Positions 1 to 8,053 of a stretch of 64,000 bases of DNA are shown here, one piece after another. The stretch is taken from the NCBI RefSeq assembly GCF_002214185.1, contig NZ_CP022161.1:8563486-8627485 (forward strand). The letters run 5' to 3'. The notes beneath the pieces are model-generated. The model was not told the origin of the DNA. It ran no database searches and saw only the letters and a list, made by a program, of their open reading frames with translations. Each line of letters begins with the position of its first letter. The first letter of the stretch is position 1. The DNA comes from Streptomyces capitiformicae. GTDB lineage: Bacteria; Actinomycetota; Actinomycetes; Streptomycetales; Streptomycetaceae. The position numbers were made by a program, and so were the translations under genes.

Positions 1-215
1 GCCGGAGGCGTCACGCAGATCTCCCCTTCGATCAGCTCCACGCGCCAGCCCCTGGGAGCCGTCGCACTGAAGAGCTGGAAGACCTGCTCGACGCTCGCAC
101 CCGTGTGGTCGGGCGCGCCGCTGTCCGCGTCGCTGTCGCCGTCAGGATCGTCATAGGGGCCGTAAATGGCCTCGCCCTGGTACCCCGGCATGATGATCGG
201 CTCCGCCGTCGCCAT
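1..215 (-). CDS. Uma2-family (DUF820) endonuclease-like protein, N-terminal part
   Basis: The first 71 codons of a gene that runs off the left edge. The ATG at 215 is preceded by a strong AAGGAGG site. After an acidic N-terminus (YDDPDGDSDS) the segment reads RVELIEGEICVTPP, the typical start of the Uma2/DUF820 PD-(D/E)XK-like fold, common in many copies in streptomycetes. The catalytic D-ExK part lies outside the window, so activity cannot be judged. The family assignment rests on this short motif only. Confidence 0.72.
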   Translation of the reverse strand, partial: MATAEPIIMPGYQGEAIYGPYDDPDGDSDADSGAPDHTGASVEQVFQLFSATAPRGWRVELIEGEICVTPP

Positions 216-566
216 GACAGACCTCCTTCGCTCAGCGCGACGCTCTCAGGGTAGACCGGAAGCCCGCACAAGGAATCCGGAGCCGTTCACTCGAACGAGT
301 GTGCTGTCACGTTTCTGCGCGAGTCACTGATCCAGCGCTTCAGCAACAGCCCATCGAGCGTCACGACTGCGTTGCGCGCACCTGCTCCTCGCTCTCCGGA
401 CAACAGCGCTGCTCCGGAACACCAACGGCCCTACCAGCGTAGGAATTTCGCGGAACCGAACCCCGGCCACTCGCGTCTCCTGCTGACGATCGCACCTCTG
501 TGGTCGATCGTTTCCACGCATCAGCACGCATCAGATGGCACTCAGCGAACATCGGGGGATACCGAC
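216..566. promoter_or_regulatory. Intergenic region between divergent genes, with a 14-bp palindrome
   Basis: This 351-base gap separates the leftward Uma2-like gene from the rightward transpeptidase gene. I see no convincing small gene. CACTCGAACGAGTG at 288-301 is a perfect hyphenated palindrome (6-2-6), about 73 bases before the Uma2 start, and could be an operator. A longer open frame into the transpeptidase from 372 lacks a ribosome site, so I treat it as untranslated leader. Confidence 0.35.
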
Positions 567-1577
567 ATGAGCACCTCAATCCAGCCCCGGCGTCACATCG
601 CCGCCGCCGCTGCCCTCGCCGCCGCCCTCGCGGTCGGCATCACGGCGACCGCTCCGCTCGACACCGCCGAGGCGCAGCCGGCCGCGGCCGCCAACGCCGC
701 CGCGGCCGCGTCCTGGCCGACGGTGAAGTCGGGTCACCGGGGCGCGGACGTGACGACCGTGCAGCTGCTGCTGAACGCCCGGGGGTACAGCCTCAAGGCC
801 GACGGCGTCTTCGGCTCCGGCACCGCCGCCAAGGTCAAGTCCTTCCAGAAGGCCAAGGGCCTCACAGCGGACGGCATCGTCGGCCCCAACACCTGGTCCA
901 AGCTCATCGTCACGGTCAGGACCGGCTCCAAGGGCAACGCCGTCAAGGCACTCCAGCTCCAGCTGACCCACAACGGCTACACCACCAACGCCGACGGCGC
1001 CTTCGGTGCCCGTACCGCAGAGAAGGTCCGCGCCTTCCAGAAGGCCAAGGGCCTCAAGGCCGACGGCATCGCCGGGCCCAACACCTGGGCCGCCCTCGTC
1101 AGGGGCGGCGGCGGCAGCGGCGGCGGTTCCGGCCCGGTGACCCTGAAGTTCGACAAGGGCACCAACACCAACTCGCGGCTCTACGTCCTCAAGGGCGGCA
1201 AGGTGATCGCCAGCTACCGCGCGGGATCCGGCGTCACCACGAACGAGTGCACGACGGCCAAGGGCTGGCTGCCCACCGCCACCTACAGCATCGGCGGCCA
1301 CTGGAAGAACTACAACGGCAGCCTGATCAAGGGCTACGCGATCCGCCTCGCCGACAAACGCTGCAACAACGGCACGGGGACCCTGCGCACCGAGCTGTTC
1401 ATCCACAGCGAGATGACCAGCAGCGGCGGCCAGGGCTCCACCGAGCAGCGGCGCTGGGACGGCGTCGGCGACTACAAGTCCAACGGTTGCATCAAGCTGC
1501 ACCCCAACGACATCAAGAGCCTGTTCAAGGTGCTGGACAAGAACGGCTGGCCGAAGTCGCTGTCGGTCGTCAACTGA
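567..1577 (+). CDS. Secreted peptidoglycan-binding L,D-transpeptidase-like protein
   Basis: 336 residues. The ATG at 567 is chosen because it gives a signal peptide at once (MSTSIQPRRH, then an Ala-rich hydrophobic stretch ending near residue 36); frame upstream of it has no signal. Two PG_binding_1 repeats follow, each with the G-x-V/I-G-P-N-T-W signature, then a GGGGSGGGSG linker and a YkuD-like C-terminal domain. The catalytic region is recognisable as H in ELFIHSEM and Cys-308 in SNGCIKLHPND. The family cross-links peptidoglycan (3-3 links) or anchors proteins outside the membrane. The gene appears monocistronic and ends in a very strong hairpin. Function is inferred from domains. Confidence 0.85.
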   Translation: MSTSIQPRRHIAAAAALAAALAVGITATAPLDTAEAQPAAAANAAAAASWPTVKSGHRGADVTTVQLLLNARGYSLKADGVFGSGTAAKVKSFQKAKGLTADGIVGPNTWSKLIVTVRTGSKGNAVKALQLQLTHNGYTTNADGAFGARTAEKVRAFQKAKGLKADGIAGPNTWAALVRGGGGSGGGSGPVTLKFDKGTNTNSRLYVLKGGKVIASYRAGSGVTTNECTTAKGWLPTATYSIGGHWKNYNGSLIKGYAIRLADKRCNNGTGTLRTELFIHSEMTSSGGQGSTEQRRWDGVGDYKSNGCIKLHPNDIKSLFKVLDKNGWPKSLSVVN

Positions 1578-1589
1578 CCCGCTGAACAC

Positions 1590-1635
1590 CGGGTGCCCGG
1601 TCGGGGATGTGGCCACATCCCCGACCGGGCACCCG
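1590..1635. terminator. Strong terminator hairpin after the transpeptidase gene
   Basis: A perfect 46-bp palindrome (23 bp per arm, essentially no loop), starting 13 bases after the stop codon; the left arm begins CGGGTGCCCGG. No U-tract follows, as is usual for Streptomyces terminators. Confidence 0.85.
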
Positions 1636-1807
1636 TGCGTTGCGGAACGCCCTCCCGGACAGGAAATCCGGACAGAGCGCCGACCAGGCCGGACAGCAAC
1701 AACGCTGTCCGGGACACCCGTTCGCTGTTGTCCCGGTCTGACCCCACCAGCAGTCTCTACCGCTGGCTGCAGCTCCTCGCGCAGCCAGAACCCGGAGAGG
1801 ACACATC

Positions 1808-2131
1808 ATGAACAGACCTGGATTCGTCGCTCTCGGCGCAGCGGCAGTCGCCCTGGGAGGAAGTCTCTTCATCGCCCCCACGGCCACAGCCGCCGCCCCG
1901 GGCAGCGCATCCGCGGCGCCCGCTGCCGCCGCCGCTTGCAGCTCGTGGTTCGACACCGCCGGCCCCGGCGGCGCCGGCCGCGCACACGCACGATGCCCCG
2001 GCGAATACGTGCGGATAAAGGTCGTCTGCGTCGACGGCTCCACCAGTCGCAGCGCCTGGAGGTACGGCTACGCCAAGGCCGAATGCCCCTACGGCGTCAA
2101 GTGGGAGAGCGGGGAGTACGAGGTCAGGTGA
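1808..2131 (+). CDS. Small secreted protein
   Basis: 107 residues. The ATG at 1808 follows a GGAGAGG ribosome site. The N-terminus is a clear Sec signal (MNRPGFVALGAAAVALGG, processing likely after an AxA near residue 28). The mature part is about 70 residues with four cysteines (CSSW, RCPG, VVCVDG, ECPYG), which could form two disulfides. I do not recognise the family. It is flanked by hairpins on both sides, so it is probably its own transcription unit. Confidence 0.65.
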   Translation: MNRPGFVALGAAAVALGGSLFIAPTATAAAPGSASAAPAAAAACSSWFDTAGPGGAGRAHARCPGEYVRIKVVCVDGSTSRSAWRYGYAKAECPYGVKWESGEYEVR

Positions 2132-2142
2132 CGTGAGTCACT

Positions 2143-2187
2143 CTCCGCCTTTCGTCGGCTCCCTCCAACGAGCTGACGAAGGCGGAG
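2143..2187. terminator. Terminator hairpin after the small secreted protein
   Basis: A stem of about 16 bp with one bulged base: CTCCGCCTTT-CGTC on the left pairs with GACG-AAGGCGGAG on the right, loop of about 10. It lies 12 bases past the stop codon. Confidence 0.7.
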
Positions 2188-2325
2188 AACGCCTCCGGGG
2201 TGACGGAGAAGGCCCCGCTGAAGAACAGCGCGTGGTCGTCCGGTTCGAAGCGGGCGAGGCCCTGGTACGGCGCCGGGCCGTCCTGCGCGTCCTCACACCC
2301 GGCGGGCCGTGTGCTGTCGTACGCC

Positions 2326-2541
2326 TCAGGCGGCGGCCGCGTTGAACAGGATGTCCCAGTGGTTGCTCTCACGGGCGTACATGTTGCCCGCGGGCGACTT
2401 GTAGAGCTTGGCGCCGTCGCTACGCGTGCCGACGTACTTGAACCTGCTCGTGACGTACTTGTTCACGCAGGTCGTCGGCGAGACGTCCAGCTTCCAGCCC
2501 ATCCAGTGCGTCTTGCCCCGGGACGTGGTGCCGCGGTCGAG
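2326..2541 (-). pseudogene. 3' fragment of an unidentified secreted-type protein gene
   Basis: A reading frame on the minus strand gives a protein-like end (MGWKLDVSPTTCVNKYVTS, later AGNMYARESNHWDILF, stop at 2326). Upstream of about 2541 the same frame runs into sequence antisense to the DUF5753 fragment, so the 5' part of this gene is missing. The join at 2541-2544 is probably a deletion or recombination point. Family not recognised. Confidence 0.4.
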
Positions 2542-2543
2542 CA

Positions 2544-2952
2544 TCGCGTCTCGCTCCGCGTGAAACGGCAGGGCGTGCTGTACGGGACAACCCCCACCCC
2601 ATACCGGACCGTCGTCCACGAGGCAGCCCTGCGCATGCGCGTCGGCGGCAGGACCGTGGCTCGCGCTCAGCTCCACCACTTGCTCGACATGAGCGAGCAC
2701 AAGCACATCACTATCCGTGTACTCCCCTTCGGCGTGGGCGCGTTCCCCGGCTCGGGCCAGTCGATCAACTACCTGGACGGCCCGGTTCCCCAGCTGGACA
2801 CGGCCCAACTCGATCAATTCCACGGCCCCGTAATGCTCGACGCCGAAGCCCTCCTGGAGAAGTACCGGCGCCTCCTCGACGTCGTGGAGGCCACTGCCCT
2901 CAGCCCTGACAAGTCCAGAGACTTGATTCACTCCATCACCCAAGACCTGTAA
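2544..2952 (+). pseudogene. Truncated DUF5753 XRE regulator (C-terminal part only)
   Basis: From 2544 the frame is a close copy of the C-terminal half of the intact regulator at 8054-8908 (shared segments such as VHEAALRM, VGAFPGSGQSINYL and QLDQFHGPV). The DNA-binding helix-turn-helix half is absent and the upstream DNA belongs to an unrelated fragment on the other strand. A leftover of a duplicated XRE/DUF397 pair; it cannot bind DNA by itself. Confidence 0.8.
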
Positions 2953-2962
2953 GGGAGTCCGC

Positions 2963-3169
2963 ATGCACACGCATATCTGGGAGAAGTCCTCCTATTGCCA
3001 GGAAGGCGACGCCTGCGTCCACATATCCGCCGTCCCTGAGACGATCCACATAACCGAAACCGCCGACCCCACCCAAGCCGTGCTCGACGCCAGCCCCTCC
3101 GCCTTCGGCGCCCTCCTCCGTGCGCTGAGGGAGAAGGGCAGCTCCGCTGACGTTCGCCAGTCGTACTGA
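2963..3169 (+). CDS. DUF397 protein, partner of the truncated XRE regulator
   Basis: 68 residues, starting 10 bases after the truncated regulator, with AAGGGAG before the ATG. It has the DUF397 opening WEKSSYC-x-EGDACVH and the closing SPSAFGALLRALR. DUF397 proteins usually act with an upstream XRE-DUF5753 regulator. Here that regulator has lost its DNA-binding half, so this gene may be orphaned. It resembles the product of 8919-9164 closely but lacks that protein's internal duplication. Confidence 0.75.
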   Translation: MHTHIWEKSSYCQEGDACVHISAVPETIHITETADPTQAVLDASPSAFGALLRALREKGSSADVRQSY

Positions 3170-3233
3170 GCACTGACGTCCGAGCGCAGATACTGATCCG
3201 AAACGGTAGGTGTTCTGGGTCGTTGATTCCTGC

Positions 3234-3540
3234 GTGAGTGAACTGGTGGGAGATGTACGCCAGTTGTTGCCGTCGGTGCAGGAGGTTCTTCGGCTGCGTT
3301 GGTGGCGGGCCGGACTCGTGAGGATGTCGCGGTGGTGTTCCAGGTCTCGCTCAAGGCAGTGGACAACTGGTGGGCGAAGTGGCTGGCAGGCGGGCGCGAA
3401 GCGCTCGTGGCTCGGCCGCGTGGGCGCCGGGTCGGCGAGCATCAGGTTCTCGATGCGGTCGAGCAGCAGGCGATCCGGCAGGCCGTTCTGAATCACCGTC
3501 CCTGTGACCTGGGGCTGGCGGGGCAGCTGTGGACGCGGGC
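3234..3540 (+). pseudogene. IS630-type transposase fragment (helix-turn-helix end), frameshifted
   Basis: The first frame gives VSELVGDVRQLLPSVQEVLR. A one-base shift near 3300 continues as TREDVAVVFQVSLKAVDNWW, then WLAGGREALVARPRGRR and ending DLGLAGQLWTR. This is the N-terminal HTH region of IS630-family transposases. The DDE catalytic half is missing; at about 3540 the sequence joins an IS5-type remnant on the opposite strand. Confidence 0.75.
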
Positions 3541-4152
3541 CGGACGGAAGCCGTCGCCGGCGTTCTCGTAGCCGAGGCCGACCAGGGTCGGCATGTCCAG
3601 CTCGGCGGCGATCCGGTTGAGGGCGTCGATCAGGCTGTGGTGGCGGGCGCAAGTGGTGTCGTGCTCCCTGCCCGGGCGGACCGGTGAGACCCAGATCGGC
3701 CAGCCGTCCGGGGTGGTGATGACCTGCACGTTCCCGCCACGGTGCCCGTGTTTTCCGGACCACCGGAGGTCTGCGCCGTTGGGTCCCGTGGCGGCGACGC
3801 GGTCGGTGCGGATGACGATGCCGTCGAGGTTCAGATGCCTCAGCCTGGCCGCCTTCGCGCGCTCCAGCGCGGTCGCGAGGTCAGGTGCCCCGGCCGCCAG
3901 AACAGTCAGCCCCTCGTGGAGGTGGCGGTAGGCGGTGGAGACCGACAGGCCGTTGTCGCAAGCGAGTTGGGAAAGACGGGTGCCGTCGATGAACCAGCGC
4001 AGGACGAGCACCGCCTGACGGAAGCAGCCCAGCGCACGCCTGCCCTTGCGGGTCCCGGCCACGATGCGGTGATCGCGCAGCAGCCGGGCCAGGTGCTCGG
4101 CGGTGGACCGCCTCACATCGAGCACGGCGGTGTATGTGACACCGCTCGACAC
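3541..4152 (-). pseudogene. IS5-type transposase, 3'-truncated
   Basis: GTG at 4152 with GAGGGG upstream opens SSGVTYTAVLDVRRST, an HTH segment (LSVSTAYRHLHEGLTVLA) and a DDE nuclease domain (LDGIVIRTDRV, then WSGKHGHRGGNVQVI, then VRPGREHDTTCAR). The frame fades after TLVGLGYENAG, just before the expected final acidic residue and C-terminus, where it meets the IS630 fragment. Probably inactive. Confidence 0.78.
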
Positions 4153-4290
4153 GTGAGACCCCTCGGCCGGATCTTTCCTTCGCAAGATCGTTCCTACCAG
4201 GGGCCTTACGCTTGCCCGGACTTGGGACCACGCCGGTTGCAGCGCCCGCCTCGCGATCACAGCGAGCGACGAGCGCTTACTGGAAAAGGC

Positions 4291-4797
4291 TCACTGACCA
4301 GCGGTAAGAGCCCAACTAACCGTCGAACGAGCCGCCACCTCGATAGAAGCGGACTCCCTGCTTCGCTTGAGCTCTACCTGGTTGTACGTAGTGCTGACTT
4401 CCCCATCGACGCATTCGAGTGGAAAACGCACGCCTGCCGGTTTCAATGTTACGGTCAGTCGCCCTTCCCCTTCGCACTTCACCATAATGGCGAGCGCCCC
4501 CTTTTCCAAAGGGTCCTTTACAGCAAGGACGGCGTTCCCGCTGCGCCCCTCAGCGGAAGCAAGCACCTGGCCACCGGGAAGTTTGGGCGCCACGGACACC
4601 GAGTCAGAAGGCGCAGTTTCCTCTTGATCAGGCGTTTCGATGACCGTTTCTTTCGAGAATGAAGGTGACGCATTCGACTTTGTGTCTCGACCCCCTTCAG
4701 TGCAACCAGAAATTACACCGCAGCAGGCAGCCACCGCACCCATTATCAGGCCAACTCGACGCCAGGCAGGTTTGGCCACAGTGATCAACTCTCCCAT
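4291..4797 (-). CDS. Putative lipoprotein
   Basis: 168 residues from the ATG at 4797. The N-terminus has positive charge, a hydrophobic stretch and a lipobox (VISGC, Cys near residue 28), followed by a Ser/Thr/Glu-rich linker and a compact C-terminal domain ending STVSWALTAGQ. It overlaps the end of the upstream secreted-protein gene by 13 bases, so the two are probably coupled and co-expressed on the cell surface. Codon use is less extreme and base composition more AT-rich than the neighbours, suggesting recent acquisition. Family unknown. Confidence 0.7.
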   Translation of the reverse strand: MGELITVAKPAWRRVGLIMGAVAACCGVISGCTEGGRDTKSNASPSFSKETVIETPDQEETAPSDSVSVAPKLPGGQVLASAEGRSGNAVLAVKDPLEKGALAIMVKCEGEGRLTVTLKPAGVRFPLECVDGEVSTTYNQVELKRSRESASIEVAARSTVSWALTAGQ

Positions 4798-5483
4798 ATA
4801 TGCCAACCTACATGCCACGGCGCGTAACTCGTGATGGTCTTCTTGGGTGAAGTCTTGCAGTTGCTGTAGATGATGTAGCTGGTTCCGGTATTCTTCATGC
4901 GCCACACGCCATACTGGGCGTGAGTTGTCTTTCCTGGCGGAGTCTTTACTTCGATCCAGTTACCGATCTTCGCGTTCATCTTGAACGAGAGCTCGACTCC
5001 GAACTTCTTCTCGATTTCCCCAACCATGGCACTTGCGGAAACCTTTAGCTCTCCGGAGACAGCTATTCCGACTTCGCCGCCCGCCTCGGCGATAAACCTC
5101 GACTTCGCGGGGTGCGTCCCTGAATTGAAATTACCTTGCGCGGGCCCTATTCCCTTGATTTTCTTACCCTTTTTTGCAACGGGCTTATAAACCCCCACCG
5201 GCGGCCCGCAATAGTCACCAGCAGGCTGTTCGGACGGCTTCCCTGTACCCTGCGGAAGTTCCGGCGCCCTGTCGACATCCCCAGACGGAATTTCCGTTAC
5301 GTCTTCTTCCGGTTCCGTGGGCGGCCCCGGCTGCGGCGTGGAGTCCTCGCTTGGAGTGCTGGTTGAATCTGCCAGGCCAGTTGGCCCGACGGAATTTTCG
5401 GCTGCTGCCTGGGCGGTCAACCCAACCAGCAGCGCCATGGTTGCGACAGAGACCACAAAGGCTCTCTTTGGCGCAAAACGCAC
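4785..5483 (-). CDS. Secreted protein of unknown function, paired with a lipoprotein
   Basis: 232 residues. A Sec signal (MRFAPKRAFVVSVATMALL, cleavage near QAAAE) precedes about 70 residues of Pro/Thr/Glu-rich linker and a C-terminal domain of about 140 residues with a Lys-rich stretch (KKGKKIKGIG) and a beta-rich end (AQYGVWRMKNTGTSYII). Overlap with the downstream lipoprotein gene argues for a two-gene operon. Like its partner it has relatively low GC. A hairpin lies just before its start. No family recognised; a cell-surface or secreted role is inferred. Confidence 0.7.
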   Translation of the reverse strand: MRFAPKRAFVVSVATMALLVGLTAQAAAENSVGPTGLADSTSTPSEDSTPQPGPPTEPEEDVTEIPSGDVDRAPELPQGTGKPSEQPAGDYCGPPVGVYKPVAKKGKKIKGIGPAQGNFNSGTHPAKSRFIAEAGGEVGIAVSGELKVSASAMVGEIEKKFGVELSFKMNAKIGNWIEVKTPPGKTTHAQYGVWRMKNTGTSYIIYSNCKTSPKKTITSYAPWHVGWHIWES

Positions 5484-5500
5484 GAGTTCCCCAGCCTTTG

Positions 5501-5527
5501 AATCACCGCTCCCAGCGAGCGGTGATT
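5501..5527 (-). promoter_or_regulatory. Inverted repeat upstream of the secreted-protein gene
   Basis: AATCACCGCT and AGCGGTGATT form a perfect 10-bp inverted repeat with a 7-base spacer, 18 bases upstream of the start codon at 5483. It could be an operator or a leader hairpin that shields the ribosome site. Confidence 0.5.
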
Positions 5528-5660
5528 GGTCACATCCTATGAACGCAGCTACTGACGTAAAACCTTCAAGAAGAAATATGAGCTAGATCTGAGGCTTCTT
5601 CTCCGCTGGCCGATCGGCTGGCTACGCTGGCAGATCCGCGGTGCCGAGCAAGGAGTCACC

Positions 5661-5977
5661 GTGACTGGCGATGCCCTGCACACTCAGCGCGACCACGCCC
5701 ACTTTCCTCGTCGAGGCGAAGAAGGCGCACTACGCCTTCACGGTGAAGCGGAACCAGAAGAACCTCTACCAACAGCTGCGAACCCTGCCCTGGCAGGAGG
5801 CGACGGCCAAGTTCTACGACCGCACCACCGGCCACGGCCGAAAGAGACACGCGTGGTGCAGGCCCTGACCGTCACTGACCTGGGCGTCGACTTCCCCCAC
5901 TCCGCCCAGGTAGCCAGGGTCGTACGCCACCGCACCGACACCAAGACCGGCAAGCAGAGCCGCGAGACCGTTTACGT
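5661..5977 (+). pseudogene. ISAs1-type transposase fragment, frameshifted
   Basis: Translation gives VTGDALHTQRDHAHF in one frame, FLVEAKKAHYAFTVKRNQ in the next, then TRVVQALTVTDLGVDFPH back in the first. Together these match the catalytic-to-C-terminal region of ISAs1-family transposases (H-repeat type, GDALHTQ motif). Two frameshifts and missing ends make it inactive. Its last part runs in frame into the secreted-protein fragment that follows. Confidence 0.75.
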
Positions 5978-6557
5978 GACGTTCACCGCTCACCTCGGTA
6001 CGACGTACAAGAACCGCGACGTCGAGATCTGGGCCGACCCGTACGGCTCCGACAAGCCGAACAAGCTGGTCAAGTCGGGGACGGTGAACTCCTACGGCAA
6101 CCTGTCCGTCGCCCTCGACCTGACCCGCGACACCAAACTCTCGGTGAAGTTCGCGGGCGACGCGCGCTACAAGCCGCGGACGGTCACCAACACCGTCTAC
6201 ACCAAGGTCAGGATCTCCAGGACGATCGGCGGCTACTACAAGACCCAGTCGGCGTGGGGCCAGCGGTACCACTACCTCCACAAGTCCAAGGACCCGGTCA
6301 TCAGCACCACGATGACCTACTACCCGGACCGCAAGCAGCGCCTCCACATCCGGGCGTACTACCAAGGCGCCTGGCGCGACACGGCCACCCAGTACTTCCC
6401 CCTGGGCACGGCCGGCAAGTCCAACATCACCCTGACCGGCACCCCCGTCACGAACATGCGCTTCCGCGTCCGCTCCTCATACGTCGACACGACGTCCGGC
6501 GACAACGTCAACACCACGACGCACGGGGCGTGGAAGTACTTCATCTTCGCCAGCTAG
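5978..6557 (+). pseudogene. C-terminal domain copy of the secreted propeller protein, detached
   Basis: From VTFTAHLGTTYKNR to HGAWKYFIFAS this is a close copy (mostly conservative changes) of the last 190 or so residues of the secreted protein at 13213-15234. Signal peptide, propeller and first Ig-like repeat are absent. In frame it continues from the ISAs1 remnant, giving one uninterrupted reading frame 5661-6557 that begins with transposase sequence and has no secretion signal. Most likely a decayed duplicate, though reading-frame integrity over 580 bases is notable. A terminator follows. Confidence 0.75.
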
Positions 6558-6578
6558 CCGGGGGGCCGGGGGGCGACG

Positions 6579-6603
6579 CCCTTCGGGCCGACGGCCCGAA
6601 GGG
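6579..6603. terminator. Terminator hairpin after the detached domain
   Basis: CCCTTCGGGCC and GGCCCGAAGGG form a perfect 11-bp stem with a 3-base loop (GAC), 21 bases after the stop codon. Confidence 0.75.
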
Positions 6604-6628
6604 TTCCTACCGCTGGCAGGATCGCACC

Positions 6629-6784
6629 ATGAGCGGGAGCAAGAAGTACTCCATGAACCTGCCCGAGGACATCGCCGTGGACAAGCTCCGGGAGATCGTC
6701 GCCGACTTCGAGACCGACAACGACGAACTCACCCGCGACGAGATCGAGGCCGCCCGAGCGCTGCTGCGCCACGATCACTCGTGA
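6629..6784 (+). CDS. Small acidic protein of unknown function
   Basis: 51 residues from the ATG at 6629 (SKKYSMNLPEDIAVDKLRE...ARALLRHDHS). It reads as two amphipathic helices and is strongly acidic in the middle (ETDNDELTRDEIEAA). The ribosome site is weak (GGCAGG). It stands alone behind a terminator. The helical, charged character would suit a small binding or antitoxin-like protein, but no family is recognised. Confidence 0.5.
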   Translation: MSGSKKYSMNLPEDIAVDKLREIVADFETDNDELTRDEIEAARALLRHDHS

Positions 6785-6866
6785 AGGCACCGCAGTGCGA
6801 GCCGGGAGGCGGGCCCGCGATGCCGAACGGACGCGGTGGTGGGCTGTTGGCACAGCGGGATGTCCG

Positions 6867-7085
6867 TCAGTCGTTCCGGAAAGGGTTCAGGGGGATCACG
6901 TTCCAGCTGCCGCCGCGCGAGTCCTGATGGTCCCCTTCATGCCCCCTGCCGAGCACACACGAGCCCATCTCGCTGAAGATCGGCACCCGGTACAGCAGTG
7001 CGGCCCGGACCACGTCACACCTGTCGGTGCCGTGAAGGGCCTGGCCGACCTGGTCGCGCTGGTCGCCGTCGTCCATGACTGTCAT
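6867..7085 (-). CDS. Small conserved-type hypothetical protein, third gene of the ATPase operon
   Basis: 72 residues. The ATG at 7085 overlaps the stop of the preceding gene by four bases (ATGA), so it is translationally coupled. The end (GSCVLGRGHEGDHQ, later NPFRND) resembles a small Cys/His-containing pattern seen in short Streptomyces proteins, C-x-x-x-x-G-H-x-G-x-H. No function can be assigned. Confidence 0.5.
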   Translation of the reverse strand: MTVMDDGDQRDQVGQALHGTDRCDVVRAALLYRVPIFSEMGSCVLGRGHEGDHQDSRGGSWNVIPLNPFRND

Positions 7086-7399
7086 CGGACCCCGACCCCG
7101 ACGCCGACCGGCAGGGCGGCAGTCGCTTCCGGCAGCCAGATGTCGAGGGCGTACAGATACGGGCGGGTCAGAGCGGTCGCGTTGCCGTCGAAGGGCGCGT
7201 GGTCGGTGCTGTATGGGGAGCGGAGGGTCAGCGATGGCGTGGGCGGGTCGCTGTTGTCGTTCACGTTGCGGCCGTTCGTACCGGGCGGGCTCTTCTCCCG
7301 CGCCCTCCCGGGCGGTCTCCGCCGCCGACCACCGGCAGGCACGAGCAGCCGGAGAACCAGCAGCACCACGGAACGAACGGCCCACTGCACCCTCGTCAC
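7082..7399 (-). CDS. Small hypothetical protein with hydrophobic N-terminus
   Basis: 105 residues from a GTG at 7399 that overlaps the stop of the ATPase gene (GTGA). The N-terminus has one hydrophobic stretch (SVVLLVLRLLVP) then a basic patch (GGRRRRPPGRAREK), which would give one membrane segment with a cytoplasmic stop-transfer. The rest has no recognised domain. Four-base overlaps on both sides place it firmly between the ATPase and the 72-residue gene. Confidence 0.5.
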   Translation of the reverse strand: MTRVQWAVRSVVLLVLRLLVPAGGRRRRPPGRAREKSPPGTNGRNVNDNSDPPTPSLTLRSPYSTDHAPFDGNATALTRPYLYALDIWLPEATAALPVGVGVGVR

Positions 7400-7818
7400 C
7401 GCACGCCCCCGTCCGACAGCGACAACGACAACGACGCCCACACGACCTTGCCCACCCCGTCACACGGCGCCACACCCCAGTCGTCCGCCAACGCGTCGAC
7501 GAGGACGAGCCCCCGCCCGCACACGTCATCGTCCCCGGCGCACCTCAACTCCGGCTTTCCATCAGCCGAGTCGGCCACCTCAAGCCGCAACTCCACCCCG
7601 CTCAGCTCGAACCGAACCCCGACGTCCCGGCCGTACGCCGCCTCCGCCCGGACCGCGTTGGTGAGCAACTCCGAGGTCAGCAGTTCGGCGGTGGGGGCGA
7701 ACTCGGCGAGGTCATGAGGGCCGAGGACAGCACGGAGGGCGGCGCGGGCGACCCCGGGCGAACGGGGATCTCGGGGAAGGCGCAGGGTGCAGGTCCAGGA
7801 CGGGGATACGGTGGTCAT
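7396..7818 (-). CDS. ATP-binding protein, anti-sigma/RsbW-like (HATPase_c_2)
   Basis: 140 residues. GHKL-type motifs are visible: the N-box Asn in LLTNAVRAEAAY, the G1 box in VADSADGKPEL and the G2 box in GRGLVLVDALADDWG. Such single-domain kinases are abundant in Streptomyces and often lie beside XRE-DUF5753/DUF397 genes, as here, where the regulator at 8054 is divergent. They are thought to act as anti-sigma or switch kinases. It leads a three-gene operon joined by GTGA and ATGA overlaps. Confidence 0.82.
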   Translation of the reverse strand: MTTVSPSWTCTLRLPRDPRSPGVARAALRAVLGPHDLAEFAPTAELLTSELLTNAVRAEAAYGRDVGVRFELSGVELRLEVADSADGKPELRCAGDDDVCGRGLVLVDALADDWGVAPCDGVGKVVWASLSLSLSDGGVR

Positions 7819-8053
7819 GGAAGTCTCCGGTCACTGAGGGGAGTTGGGTGGTGGCGTTGCGGTGTCGTCGTCGGGATGCGTACGGGTGCCCAGTGGCCGT
7901 CGCCGCTCCGTCGAGCGGGGCACTTCTGGGCGGGGCGCCTGGAGAAGACGATAGGCCTACCACAAAGCTGCTTTGCGGGAATTCGAAGAATCTCAGCACT
8001 ATCTCCCCCGTGTGGGTGACAATCCCCGTAGTCCGCGCTCCGGAAGGGACGGC

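Noticed and set aside
2124..2372. A minus-strand frame with PYQGLARFEPDDHALFFSG and SVTPEAFSAFVSSLE, resembling an nSTAND- or DUF397-like tail
   Set aside because: It overlaps the terminator of the small secreted gene and the start of another fragment; the similarity is short and I cannot support a gene.
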